Counted from the stretch's first letter, positions 7,374 through 15,923 are shown. The stretch: DNA of 35,109 bases from Bacteroidales bacterium (GCA_030524805.1 JAUNFY010000024.1:1-35109); one strand, 5' to 3'. Numbers and translations are program-made. Notes: generated from the sequence alone by a model not told the origin.

Positions 7374-8450
7374 TCAGGATTCCTCAGTCTGCTTCTGCCT
7401 CCGGTCGATCTTTGCTTTTGGGAGAGGATTGGCAGTGGCTTCCCGGTGCATCCTGCGGTTGCGGGCCAGGTCGATGCCTTTGTAGATGGCCTGCCGCATC
7501 GAAGTGGGGTCGGCCTCGTTCTTGCCGGCGATGTTGTAGGCAGTGCCATGGTCGGGGCTTGTCCTCACGTAGGGGAGTCCGGCCGTATAGTTGACACCAT
7601 ATTCCTTTGCAAGCGCCTTGAAGGGAGCGAGCCCCTGATCGTGGTACATCGCCAGAATGCCGTCATATTTGAGATAGTCGGCAGTGCCGAAGAAACCGTC
7701 GGCCGCAAAAGGACCGAAGGCAAGGATGCCGTCTTTCACGCAGTCGGCCACGGCAGGGCTTATCTCGTTGATTTCTTCCTGGCCGAGGAGCCCGTTGTCT
7801 CCATTGTGGGGATTGAGCGAGAGCACCGCGATTCTGGGCTTGTCGAACCTGAAGTCCTGCCGGAGAGCCGCGTCAAGGCATTCAATTTTCTCCTTTACCG
7901 CCTCGCGGGTGATGGCACCGGCCACATCTTTGATGGCACGGTGGGTGGTGACGAGGGCCACACGCATGGTGTCGTCGAAGAGAATCATTGTGGCCTTTGC
8001 GTCGTCGGCTCCGAAACGTGCCTCGAGATATTCCGTATGTCCGGGGAAGGAGAAGCGCTCGCTGTTGGTGGTCTTTTTGTTGATGGGGGCAGTGACGAGC
8101 AAATCGATGTCGCCGCTCTCAAGCGCATCGCAAGCGGCCTCAAGAGCCGTCACGGCAGCCTCGCCTGCTTCGGGCGAAGGATAACCGGGGGTCATCTCCA
8201 GCCCTTTGGGGCATACGTCTACTATATTGACCTTCCCGGTCTGTGCGTCTGCCGCCGACCTCACGGGAGTGAAGCGGAAATTTTCCACCTGCAGGTTCTT
8301 GCGGGTCTGATTGAGCAGCTCCGCGCTTCCAAATATCACGGGGGTGCAGAGGTCGGTGAATTCCTCGTCGGCCAAAGCCTTGATAATCACCTCATAGCCC
8401 ACGCCGTTGAAATCTCCGTGGGTGATACCCACTCTTATATCGTTGCGCAT
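7374..8450 (-). CDS. pdxA: 4-hydroxythreonine-4-phosphate dehydrogenase
   Basis: Cytoplasmic enzyme of pyridoxal 5'-phosphate synthesis (DXP-dependent route), 358 aa, oxidising 4-phosphohydroxy-L-threonine with NAD. The family blocks are present in order: ITHGDFNGVGYEVIIKAL at the N-terminus, PGHTEYL, TTHRAIKDV, SLNPHNGDNGLLG, then ILAMYHDQGLAPFK and RTSPDHGTAYNIAG. The three His of the metal site (in GHTEYL, TTHR and YHDQG) are all there. It is slightly longer than the E. coli enzyme. A candidate promoter lies at 8540-8547, so pdxA may head the whole lipid run, although a separate internal promoter cannot be excluded. Confidence 0.96.
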   Translation of the reverse strand: MRNDIRVGITHGDFNGVGYEVIIKALADEEFTDLCTPVIFGSAELLNQTRKNLQVENFRFTPVRSAADAQTGKVNIVDVCPKGLEMTPGYPSPEAGEAAVTALEAACDALESGDIDLLVTAPINKKTTNSERFSFPGHTEYLEARFGADDAKATMILFDDTMRVALVTTHRAIKDVAGAITREAVKEKIECLDAALRQDFRFDKPRIAVLSLNPHNGDNGLLGQEEINEISPAVADCVKDGILAFGPFAADGFFGTADYLKYDGILAMYHDQGLAPFKALAKEYGVNYTAGLPYVRTSPDHGTAYNIAGKNEADPTSMRQAIYKGIDLARNRRMHREATANPLPKAKIDRRQKQTEES

Positions 8451-8539
8451 AAATACATTTTTTCTGCGATGCCGAGCCCGTCAGGGCGCATCATGAAGCA
8501 TTAATAACTTCCAAAATTAATAAAAAAAGTTGTCTTATG

Positions 8540-8547
8540 CAAAATTA
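8540..8547 (-). promoter_or_regulatory. Candidate Bacteroidetes -7 element for pdxA
   Basis: On the minus strand the sequence reads TAATTTTG followed by C, an exact match to TAnnTTTG. It would start transcription about 80 bases before the pdxA ATG. No TTTG is found about 20 bases upstream, where the 3' end of rlmN lies, so the -33 half is poor. Confidence 0.45.
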
Positions 8548-8563
8548 TCTTCGCTTCCTCCTG

Positions 8564-9613
8564 TCATTTTTTCGAAGCGGGCGTCTTTGCGGCAAGCATT
8601 CCGCACGCTGCGTCGATATCCTCACCGCGCGAAGCCCTGATAGTGGCCGTCACTCCATGTTCGTTGAGAATGTTGCGGAACATCTGCATCCTGTCGTCGC
8701 TCGCGGGATAGAGGTCGACGCCCGGGATGCGGTGGAAACGTATCAGGTTGACCCGGCAGTCCATGCCGTCGATGAGCTTTATCAGCATGTTGGCGTGTGC
8801 CACGTCGTCGTTGACGCCGCGCCACATTATGTATTCGAGCGAGAGCCGCCTTTGTCCGGAGAAATCGTAGGACTTTAGCAATTTCATCACGCTCTGAATC
8901 GGGAACGCCTTCTGCGCCGGCATCATAGACTCGCGCTGCGCCAGGTCGGCCGAGTGCACGCTGATGGCCACATGCACGTTTGTCTTGTCGAGAAGGTCCT
9001 TGAGCTGCGGGAGTTTGCCCACAGTCGACACAGTGATGCGCTTCGGGCTCCACGCGAGGCCCCAGGGGGCAGTGAGAATCTCTATCACCTTCTGCACCTC
9101 AGGCCAGTTGTCGAGCGGTTCGCCCATGCCCATGAAGACAATGTTGGTGAGCTCACCCTTTGCAGCCTCCCCGGCATTGTTGCCACGAATAGGCATCGAG
9201 AGTATCTGGTTCATGATCTGGGCAGCCGTGAGGTTGGCCTTGAAGCCGAGTTTGCCTGTGGCGCAGAAATAGCAGTTCATCTTGCAGCCGGCCTGCGAGC
9301 TGACGCAGAGAGTAGCCCGGTCCTTGTCGGGAATCATCACCGATTCGATACGGTTGCCACCGCCGGCATCGAACAGATATTTCACAGTGCCGTCTTGCGA
9401 CTTCGACGACTTCACCGGGCGTGTGCGCCCGATCTCATAGTTTTCCGAAAGCCATGCCTGGTTTTTCTTCGATATGTTGATCATCTCCGCAATGGAGGTC
9501 ACTCTTTTCTGATATATCCAGTCGGCGATCTGCTTCGCCACGAATCGGGGCATTCCGCCTGCCTTGACCACTCCCTCGAGTTCGTGGAGAGTCATCCCTA
9601 TTAATGTTTCCAT
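8564..9613 (-). CDS. rlmN: Dual-specificity 23S rRNA A2503 / tRNA A37 C2-methyltransferase
   Basis: Radical SAM methyltransferase, 349 aa, that methylates C2 of A2503 in 23S rRNA and of A37 in some tRNAs. The iron-sulfur motif CxxxCxxC is at Cys110, Cys114 and Cys117 (CKMNCYFC). MGMGEPLDNW (SAM binding) and the C-terminal Cys337 in DAACGM, which carries the methyl group during catalysis, are also present, so it is intact. Its ATG lies only about 12 bases beyond the T-run of the upstream gene's terminator, and I could find no good promoter between them. Confidence 0.96.
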   Translation of the reverse strand: METLIGMTLHELEGVVKAGGMPRFVAKQIADWIYQKRVTSIAEMINISKKNQAWLSENYEIGRTRPVKSSKSQDGTVKYLFDAGGGNRIESVMIPDKDRATLCVSSQAGCKMNCYFCATGKLGFKANLTAAQIMNQILSMPIRGNNAGEAAKGELTNIVFMGMGEPLDNWPEVQKVIEILTAPWGLAWSPKRITVSTVGKLPQLKDLLDKTNVHVAISVHSADLAQRESMMPAQKAFPIQSVMKLLKSYDFSGQRRLSLEYIMWRGVNDDVAHANMLIKLIDGMDCRVNLIRFHRIPGVDLYPASDDRMQMFRNILNEHGVTATIRASRGEDIDAACGMLAAKTPASKK

Positions 9614-9625
9614 ATCCTTGTTGTT

Positions 9626-9669
9626 GAAAAACCCCCGTCCGGGAGCCGTATCGGCGCCGGACGAGGGTT
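9626..9669 (-). terminator. Intrinsic terminator after the SurA/PpiD-like gene
   Basis: On the minus strand a stem AACCC-T-CGTCCGG pairs with CCGGACG-G-GGGTT, 7 bp plus 5 bp around one mismatch. A T-run at 9631-9627 follows. It ends the 9694-11835 gene and sits almost against the rlmN start codon at 9613. Confidence 0.8.
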
Positions 9670-9693
9670 CCTTATATTATACGTTGAAATGTA

Positions 9694-11835
9694 TCAGTCG
9701 TTCTGCTCAAACTTGAAGCTGCTGTTGACGAGTTTGTCGCCACCGCGGAGCATCTCGTCGAAGTTGGGGCTGATGAGCTGGAAATACTGCTGCTGATAGT
9801 TAGCCTCATTGTAGGGCATGTCGGCTTTGCCGTTGGCATTGACCACGAAAGCGTAGACACCGTCTTCACCGGGCACCACCACCAGTTTCTTGTCAGCCTT
9901 GGAGCCTGCGATCTGGCCGAGGACCTTGGGGTCGTTGACACCCATGCCGCGAGCCATGCGGAACTCTGTGAGCGAACGGGGCTCAACACCCATAGCCTTC
10001 GAAACAGACGCGAGGTCCTTTCCGGCCTTGGTGTATTCGGCAGCGAGTTCCTTGCCTGCTTTCTGCTTGCGCACCTTTGAGGTGAGATAAGTCTTCACGT
10101 CGGCGTTGGTCACGGGCACGTAATCGTCATATTCAGCATCGACAGCCACGGCGTAGAGCATGGGGTTGGCAGCGTCTTTCGACTCATAGATGTGGCTTAC
10201 CGCACCGGGCTTGCCGTTGATCATGACCCAACCCACAACCTGACGCGAATCGGGGAAGTACTGGTTGTAGCCGGCCATACGGGGCACAGCGGGAGTGGAC
10301 TGAGTGAACTGGAACTTCTGGACATTGTAGCCGGAAGCGCCTGCGTTCTTGCTGAAGAGTTCGGCAGTGTTGTTCTTGGCAAGATATTTCTCAAGTTTTG
10401 TCATCTCGTCGCTGACAGTCTTGGAAGAGGGGTTGAGCTGATAGGAGTATTCCTCAAATTCCACAACCTCGACGGGAGCATTCTGCTTCACGATCTTGGC
10501 GAGGACGGCAGCCTGCGGAGTAGCCATCACGGTTACGTATTTACCTCCAGCGTTGCGGAGCGAGTCGAGCTGCGACGAAGAGAGGGCGTTGGTGGCGCCA
10601 CCTGCAGCGAAGAGGGGAATCCACTGTTCTTTCTGAGCGAACACGCTGTCGGCGGAGAATTCTTTCGACAGGCTGTCGACGGGAAGACCTGCATTGAGGC
10701 GGGCAGCCACTTTTGCGGGGAGTTTGTCGCCGGCCACGTTGATGATGTTGAGCTGGATGGAGTCAACTTCATAAGAGCGCTTGCCCATCTTCACGATGTC
10801 GAAGCCGCGGAGGTTTTCAGTCACCAGCTTGACAGCGCCGGCACCGGCCTCAGCCACGAAGTTCTTCACCGCACCGGCAGTGACGTCTTTCATCCTGACA
10901 TTGGAGCGGGTCATGACCACGCCTTCTTTCTTTATATCTTTCGGGAGGTCGCCGCCGGTGGAGTCGTTGAGGGCAGCGAGGACGTCTTGCGCCAGCTTCT
11001 TGGCAGCTGCGCGGTCGGCATCGGAAGCCGCGATGGGAATCGCGATGAAAGAAACTTCCTTGGTGGGCTCATAAACTTCGTAGAGCGATTTCTCGCTGTT
11101 GTATGCTTCGTTGATCTCAGCGTCGCTCACGGGATATTTCTTTTCGTCGAGATTACCGTAGGGACGGTAGACGAGAGATATGTCGTTGGTGGCAACATAG
11201 TCGTTGTAGAGCGCTTTCTTGTCGAGCTCGTTGGCCTTTACGGTGCCTGCGAGGAGCTGCTGATATTTCTGGCGCTTGATGAGCTGCTTGGTCTCTTCCT
11301 CCATGGCTACCCATGCGTTCTGGAAAGGCTTGGCCTGCTCTTCCGACATGCCGTTTCTCTTGGGATTGAAAATCATCTCGTAGGCCTGGGCGGGAGTCTG
11401 CACGCTGAAGCCTGCGCTGTTCAGTCCGCTGATGATGGCGGTCATCGCCTCACGGTTGATCGGGTTTTCGAGCACGAAGAAACGGAGCTGTTCGGGGCTT
11501 GATTCGATGCCGAGAGCATTCACGGCGTTGTCGAGAAGTTTTTCGCCCACAAGCTGCTCCACAGCCATCTGGCCGAGCACCTGGGAGTCGAAGTTAGCAT
11601 ATTGGCGCGGATTGGCCTGACGCATCTGCTCAAGCTGCTGGTTGAGTTCCTCACGCTTGCGCTGATATTCGGTGTATTCTATTTTCTTGCCGCCGATCTT
11701 AGCGACAGTGTTGTGGTCGCCGAAAAGATTGCGGCTGTTGGTCAGCGCGTCGCCGACGATGAAAGCGAGAAGCGCCACGCCGATTATGACGATCAGCAGA
11801 ACTGATTTGCTTCTGATTTTCTCTAAAGTTGCCAT
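9694..11835 (-). CDS. SurA/PpiD-type peptidylprolyl isomerase-like periplasmic chaperone
   Basis: A 713-aa protein with a single N-terminal membrane anchor (about residues 12-30, LLIVIIGVALLAFIVGDAL) and a large periplasmic part, the architecture of PpiD. Residues about 35-200 resemble the SurA/PpiD N-terminal helical domain, with a long charged helix (YQRKREELNQQLEQMRQ). A degenerate parvulin-like stretch follows in the middle. Such proteins help outer membrane proteins fold at the exit of the Sec translocon. The gene is monocistronic by the look of it: a near-ideal promoter at 11936-11967 and a terminator at 9626-9669. Isomerase activity is uncertain because the parvulin core is weak. Confidence 0.82.
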   Translation of the reverse strand: MATLEKIRSKSVLLIVIIGVALLAFIVGDALTNSRNLFGDHNTVAKIGGKKIEYTEYQRKREELNQQLEQMRQANPRQYANFDSQVLGQMAVEQLVGEKLLDNAVNALGIESSPEQLRFFVLENPINREAMTAIISGLNSAGFSVQTPAQAYEMIFNPKRNGMSEEQAKPFQNAWVAMEEETKQLIKRQKYQQLLAGTVKANELDKKALYNDYVATNDISLVYRPYGNLDEKKYPVSDAEINEAYNSEKSLYEVYEPTKEVSFIAIPIAASDADRAAAKKLAQDVLAALNDSTGGDLPKDIKKEGVVMTRSNVRMKDVTAGAVKNFVAEAGAGAVKLVTENLRGFDIVKMGKRSYEVDSIQLNIINVAGDKLPAKVAARLNAGLPVDSLSKEFSADSVFAQKEQWIPLFAAGGATNALSSSQLDSLRNAGGKYVTVMATPQAAVLAKIVKQNAPVEVVEFEEYSYQLNPSSKTVSDEMTKLEKYLAKNNTAELFSKNAGASGYNVQKFQFTQSTPAVPRMAGYNQYFPDSRQVVGWVMINGKPGAVSHIYESKDAANPMLYAVAVDAEYDDYVPVTNADVKTYLTSKVRKQKAGKELAAEYTKAGKDLASVSKAMGVEPRSLTEFRMARGMGVNDPKVLGQIAGSKADKKLVVVPGEDGVYAFVVNANGKADMPYNEANYQQQYFQLISPNFDEMLRGGDKLVNSSFKFEQND

Positions 11836-11935
11836 TCTTAAATTATACGGTAAGTAGTTGATTATTATACATAACTCTACCCCGACCCATCGGGAGCCGG
11901 GCTAAAGCCCCCGAGCGGTGGAGGCTTTTATCGTG

Positions 11936-11967
11936 CAAAGTTATGAAAAAAAACTCTTAATTGCAAA
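11936..11967 (-). promoter_or_regulatory. Promoter of the SurA/PpiD-like gene
   Basis: The minus strand has TTTG (11967-11964), 20 bases, then TAACTTTG and C (11943-11935), matching both Bacteroidetes elements with ideal spacing. The -33 element lies inside the last codons of the MATE gene. The predicted leader is about 95 bases and contains GC-rich inverted repeats at 11880-11925. Confidence 0.75.
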
Positions 11968-13300
11968 TGTTTTCGCGCTTTTTGCGGGCAAGAGTGCGCC
12001 TGAACGCCACGTAGAGAATCACCGAGGCTGAGAAGAGCGCGAAGGAGAAACTGTAGTAGACACCCACATTGCCGAGGCCGAGCCCCATGGCAAGAGTGAA
12101 CAGCGCCGGCACCCCAATCAGCAGGTAGGCTATTGTGACCCAAATAAATGGGCGCGCCTCACCCATACCCCTCACACCGTTGGCAAAGGTGAGCTGTGTG
12201 GCATCGCCATACTGATAGAGCACGAGCGGCAGCAGAAGCATTTGCGCAGAGGCAATCACATCGAGGTCGGGAGTGAAGAAGCGCACCAGATGCGGACCGA
12301 GGAAATAGAAAACGCACGAAGCAATGGTGGCGAGCAGCAAGATGATATGCACACCGGCCTTTGTGGTGCGTTCCACACCGGTGAAATCGCGGGTACCAGT
12401 GCAGTTTGCCACCCTAATTGACACTGCGACGCCAAAACTGACAAATATCATGTAGCCAAGCTGCGATATGGTGTTGATGACCTGATAGGCAGCCAACTGA
12501 ATCTTGCCAAACCATCCCGACACGACAGCCCCGAGCGTCCACAAAGCCGTCTCGCAACCGGCCTGCACCATCATCGGCCATGACACCGACCAGATTTCGC
12601 GGCGGATATGCCCCACGCGGCTTGATCCGAGCGCACTCCTGACGTAAGGGCGGTAGCGACGGTTGAAGCGGAAGACGAGCATGATGCCCGCCACCGACAT
12701 CCAGCGCGCCGTAAGAGTGGAAAGGCCCGCGCCGTTGAGCCCCATCTCCGGGCAGCCCCAATGTCCGAATATCAGCGCGTAGTTGCCGGCAATGTTCAAG
12801 ACATTGCAACTCAATATTATCCACATCGGCGAGGCTGTGTCGGTCATGGCATTGGCGGTCTGCTGCGAGCAGTTGAATATCGCCATGGGCACGAGCGAAA
12901 ACAATATTATCAGATAATATTCCCTTATCAGCGGCAGGAGTTCTTCGGGCTGCCCGAACCGGTCGAGGAAGAAATAGAGGGAGGCCATCACAGCCGTGAG
13001 CGCCAGGGAAAGCATCCCGTTGGTCTGTAGACCAGCGCGCAGGGCCTTCCCCACCCCTGCCTCGTCTTTGCGACCAAAGAGCGCACCGACAATGGGCGTG
13101 ATACCGGAAGCGAATCCTATCTGCATCACTGTAGAAATGAGAAAAATGGAATTCACAAACGCAGCAGCCGCCAGTTGGTCGACACCGTATGCACCCACCA
13201 TCGCCGTGTCGGCAAACGACACAAGTATCACCCCCATCTGGGTAGCCATCACGGGAAGCCCCAGACCGACAAGCGTCTTATATTCCTGCTTGTATCTCAT
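11957..13300 (-). CDS. MATE family efflux transporter
   Basis: Inner-membrane multidrug and toxic compound extrusion protein, 447 aa, with about twelve hydrophobic segments in two similar halves, as usual for the family. Landmarks are GLPVMATQMGVILVSFADTAMVG at the N-terminus, with the conserved aspartate-threonine pair of the first half, and SWPMMVQAGCETALW at the start of the second half. Proton- or sodium-driven export of cationic compounds is the family role; the substrate is unknown. It starts 40 bases after the phosphatase gene, so the two are likely one transcript. Confidence 0.92.
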   Translation of the reverse strand: MRYKQEYKTLVGLGLPVMATQMGVILVSFADTAMVGAYGVDQLAAAAFVNSIFLISTVMQIGFASGITPIVGALFGRKDEAGVGKALRAGLQTNGMLSLALTAVMASLYFFLDRFGQPEELLPLIREYYLIILFSLVPMAIFNCSQQTANAMTDTASPMWIILSCNVLNIAGNYALIFGHWGCPEMGLNGAGLSTLTARWMSVAGIMLVFRFNRRYRPYVRSALGSSRVGHIRREIWSVSWPMMVQAGCETALWTLGAVVSGWFGKIQLAAYQVINTISQLGYMIFVSFGVAVSIRVANCTGTRDFTGVERTTKAGVHIILLLATIASCVFYFLGPHLVRFFTPDLDVIASAQMLLLPLVLYQYGDATQLTFANGVRGMGEARPFIWVTIAYLLIGVPALFTLAMGLGLGNVGVYYSFSFALFSASVILYVAFRRTLARKKRENICN

Positions 13301-13340
13301 GACTCTTCACTTAATTTTCAGATGCTTTCGAAGTCGATGT

Positions 13341-13850
13341 TCATTCAAGCCACTTCCCTTCTTTCCGAATGCGTTCGAGCAGCGTCCGGCATCCGTCTTC
13401 TATCAGGTCGAGAGCCTTCTCAAAACCCTCGGCTCCTTCATAATAGGGGTCGGGCACGCAGTCCATCCAGGGATGGAGGGTGAAGAAATCGGCCATCCGC
13501 ACAATCTTCTTCTCATCGTCGGGCGTAGGAGCAAGACGGCGCAGGCCGTCGAAGTTGGAATCGTCCATCGCCACAATGATGTCGAAATCGTCGAAGTCCG
13601 ACTCGCTCACCTTGCGAGAGCGGTGAGTGAGTTCGAGGCCCCGCCTGCGGGCATGGATTCGCATTCTGTTGTCGGGCATTTCTCCGGCATGGCCGCCATA
13701 GAGGCCCGCGGAGTCGAGTTCGAAATCCTCTGTCAGTCCACACTCGTCGATGAGCCGCTGCATCACTCCCTGCGCGGCCGGACTGCGGCATATATTACCC
13801 AGACATACAAACAAAATCCTTACCTTATCGGTCGTTTCCAGCGGTGCCAT
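13341..13850 (-). CDS. Low-molecular-weight protein-tyrosine phosphatase
   Basis: Cytoplasmic phosphatase of 169 aa. The P-loop VCLGNICRS gives nucleophile Cys16 and Arg22, and the general-acid loop VPDPYY gives Asp124, so the active site is complete. The start at 13850 is preferred because it puts the P-loop at the usual distance from the N-terminus and leaves room for the promoter at 13899-13929; an earlier in-frame ATG at 13928 would lie upstream of that promoter. Bacterial members often reset tyrosine kinases of polysaccharide export, but no such gene is nearby. Confidence 0.94.
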   Translation of the reverse strand: MAPLETTDKVRILFVCLGNICRSPAAQGVMQRLIDECGLTEDFELDSAGLYGGHAGEMPDNRMRIHARRRGLELTHRSRKVSESDFDDFDIIVAMDDSNFDGLRRLAPTPDDEKKIVRMADFFTLHPWMDCVPDPYYEGAEGFEKALDLIEDGCRTLLERIRKEGKWLE

Positions 13851-13898
13851 AATGAATTTGATTAAACTATTAAAACAGATTCTGATGATTTCCAAGTG

Positions 13899-13929
13899 CA
13901 AAATTACTAAAATTAATTCAAATAGCAAT
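13899..13929 (-). promoter_or_regulatory. Promoter of the tyrosine phosphatase / MATE pair
   Basis: On the minus strand TAATTTTG with a following C (13906-13898) matches the -7 element exactly. ATTG (13929-13926) lies 19 bases upstream as a three-of-four -33 element. The leader would be about 45 bases. Confidence 0.6.
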
Positions 13930-14083
13930 CCGGCGCGTTGAAAATACCTTGACTGAGATGAATTCGGGCTACGCCCTCACACGCTTTCAAAGCATCCCCA
14001 CGGAGGGACAACGGACCGGGGCGGCACGTGGCGAAGCGGGAGGCCTTTACGGAGACCGGGGTGAGGACAGGATGGCGGAAATA
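13930..14083. other. GC-rich spacer between divergent promoters
   Basis: About 150 bases separate the phosphatase and rpoN promoters. Unlike the other intergenic stretches, which are AT-rich, this one is GC-rich and has short inverted repeats such as GGGC-TAC-GCCC. No convincing gene is seen. It may be a dispersed intergenic repeat or the remnant of a lost gene. Confidence 0.3.
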
Positions 14084-14115
14084 TTTGGTGGAGTTGGGGA
14101 AAAATGTTAATTTTG
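14084..14115 (+). promoter_or_regulatory. Promoter of rpoN
   Basis: TTTG (14084-14087), exactly 20 bases, then TAATTTTG (14108-14115) with a following C: a full match to the Bacteroidetes vegetative promoter. The predicted start of transcription falls at about 14119-14123, on top of the first ATG of rpoN. Confidence 0.8.
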
Positions 14116-14119
14116 CAAT

Positions 14120-15526
14120 ATGGATTCGGCTAAACAGCATCTTGCAATGGAGCAACGGCTCACACAGCGCCTCACGCAGCAGCAGTTGCGCCTCGTGAGG
14201 ATGCTCGACATGTCAGCTCCGGAGCTTGACGACGCCGTGCAGCGCGAGATGGAAGCCAACCCGGCGCTCGAAGCTGAAGACGCGCCGGGACACGATGCGG
14301 CCGACTCTTCCGACTACTCGACGTCTGAACCGCGATGGGGCAGTTACCGCACCGCCTCCACCACCGACGACTACAGCGAGATGCCGATGGCCGACGCGTC
14401 GCCATCGCTCTACGACTCGCTGCTGACCCAACTCGGACAACTGTCGCTTGAACCGGATGTGGCCCTTGCCGCCCGATTCATCATCGGCTGCCTCGACCCG
14501 AACGGCCGCCTGCAGCGCGACCCGGCTTTCCTGGTGAACGACATGGCCTTTTCAGAAGGAATAGACCTGCCGCAGGAAGTGATGGACAAGGCATTCGCGG
14601 CGGTGCGTACCCTCGAGCCGCACGGCGTAGGGGCCATATCACTGGCCGACTGCCTGATGCTACAGCTAAAATATCTCCCAAAAAGCCAGCAGCGCGACGA
14701 CGCATTCCGCATACTGAACGAGCAATATGAAGCATTCTCGATGCTCCATACCCATCTGCTTGTGTCGCGCCTGAAGATTTCGAAAGAACGGGTGGCGGAC
14801 GCCATCGACCTGATAAAGACATTAAATCCGAAACCGGGAGCCGCCGTGGAGTCATCAGCCGCAGGCACCAACACCATCATTCCCGACGTAATCATCGACA
14901 CCTCGGGCAAGCAACCGACAATCACACTCAACAACCGCATCCCTGAGCTGCGCATCAGCGAAACTTTCGCCACCGCCCAGCGGCGCCTCGGCCGGAAGGA
15001 CGACAAGGCCAAAGAGAATCCGGACAGGGAGTTTATAGTGAACCGATATAATGACGCCCGGGATTTCATCAAGGCTCTACAGCTGCGGCAGGAAGCGATG
15101 ATGGCCGTGGTGACCGCCATTGTCAAGATACAACAGGAGTATTTCCAGACGGAAGACATCTACCGCCTGCGACCAATGATGATAAAAGACATCGAGGCCA
15201 TCACGGGGCAGAACGCATCCGTGATTTCACGTTGCACCGCCAACAAATATGTGTCGCTCCCCTGGGGCATTCTTCCGCTGCGCTTTTTCTTCAGCGACAC
15301 CGTAGGCGACAATTCAGCCGAGGATGATGCCGACGCCCTGACCAACCGCAAGATAGAGGCCGAGATCAGGAGAGTGGTTGACGGCGAAGACAAGCGGCGC
15401 CCGCTGAGCGATGAGAAAATCACGCAGATACTTGTGGGGGAAGGGCTCAACATAAGCCGCCGCACGGTAGCAAAATACCGCGACCGCCTCCGCATCCCGC
15501 CCGCCCGCCTGCGCAAGTCGATATAA
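14120..15526 (+). CDS. rpoN: RNA polymerase sigma-54 factor
   Basis: Alternative sigma factor of 468 aa that recognises -24/-12 promoters and needs enhancer-binding ATPases. Region I is the Gln/Leu-rich N-terminus (QRLTQRLTQQQLRLVRML). The core-binding region follows, and the RpoN box SRRTVAKYRD sits at about 446-455 just before the C-terminus, so the gene is complete. The promoter at 14084-14115 would start the message at or just before the ATG at 14120. The next in-frame ATG, at 14147 (Met10, MEQRLTQRL), aligns better with the start of other RpoN proteins and may be the true start, giving 459 aa. No enhancer-binding protein gene is in the window. Confidence 0.95.
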   Translation: MDSAKQHLAMEQRLTQRLTQQQLRLVRMLDMSAPELDDAVQREMEANPALEAEDAPGHDAADSSDYSTSEPRWGSYRTASTTDDYSEMPMADASPSLYDSLLTQLGQLSLEPDVALAARFIIGCLDPNGRLQRDPAFLVNDMAFSEGIDLPQEVMDKAFAAVRTLEPHGVGAISLADCLMLQLKYLPKSQQRDDAFRILNEQYEAFSMLHTHLLVSRLKISKERVADAIDLIKTLNPKPGAAVESSAAGTNTIIPDVIIDTSGKQPTITLNNRIPELRISETFATAQRRLGRKDDKAKENPDREFIVNRYNDARDFIKALQLRQEAMMAVVTAIVKIQQEYFQTEDIYRLRPMMIKDIEAITGQNASVISRCTANKYVSLPWGILPLRFFFSDTVGDNSAEDDADALTNRKIEAEIRRVVDGEDKRRPLSDEKITQILVGEGLNISRRTVAKYRDRLRIPPARLRKSI

Positions 15527-15774
15527 AAAAAGCCACGTTAGAGTTTATAACCACCATAACAAAGAATCAGTTAGATTATGTAACCCGTGTCATCGGAGCG
15601 CTGGCTCTAATGACCGGCAAGCCCTGCTCATATATATACCATAAACTCCAATCGGCGGGAATAATAAAGGATTATCTGACCTCTGCCTACGATGTGCTCC
15701 ACACCTTCAGTCTTGAATATGTGGCGGAAGACATCATCAACCTTATGAAAAAGAAAGGACACGCTTTATGTTAG
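15523..15774 (+). pseudogene. DUF3791-like gene that has lost its start codon
   Basis: An open frame of 83 codons encodes a small protein resembling DUF3791; the clearest part is DYLTSAYDVLHTFSLEYVAEDI near the C-terminus. It has no ATG, GTG or TTG until an internal ATG at 15610, which would remove a third of the domain. The frame begins ATA-AAA-AAA-GCC, and ATG in place of ATA would give a natural start (MKKATLEF). That ATA overlaps the rpoN stop as ATAA, so one G-to-A change in an ancestral ATGA overlap would have kept the rpoN stop (TGA to TAA) and removed this start. DUF3791 genes usually sit beside DUF3990 genes, as here. Confidence 0.55.
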
Positions 15775-15923
15775 TCTATCACACATCCGACCAGCATCTT
15801 TCGTATGAAATGCCCAACAACCAGATATGCTTCATCACGCAGAGAGCCATCGACAGATGTCTCCGATTCATTGTCGCCGAAGAAATCATCCGTATGCACA
15901 AATCCATGTCGGCCACAGACTGA
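15768..15923 (+). pseudogene. Truncated DUF3990-like gene
   Basis: A 51-codon frame starts with LVYHTS, like the N-terminus of DUF3990 proteins (usually well over 100 residues). It then runs straight into a segment that resembles their C-terminus (SYEMPNNQICFITQRAIDRCLRF). The whole middle of the domain is missing, consistent with an internal deletion. It overlaps the DUF3791-like frame by 7 bases, the normal pairing. DUF3990 has been grouped with ADP-ribosyltransferase-like folds and the pair has been suspected of toxin-antitoxin behaviour; I hold that loosely. From 15924 to 16007 I see nothing further. Confidence 0.5.

Noticed and set aside
10192-11502. Long plus-strand open frame opposite the SurA/PpiD-like gene
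   Set aside because: It is antisense to a gene with clear domains; the composition reflects GC-rich codon use and there is no family motif.
13851-13928. Upstream start adding 26 residues to the tyrosine phosphatase
   Set aside because: It would begin upstream of the -7 element at 13899-13906 and add a hydrophobic segment not seen in this cytosolic family.
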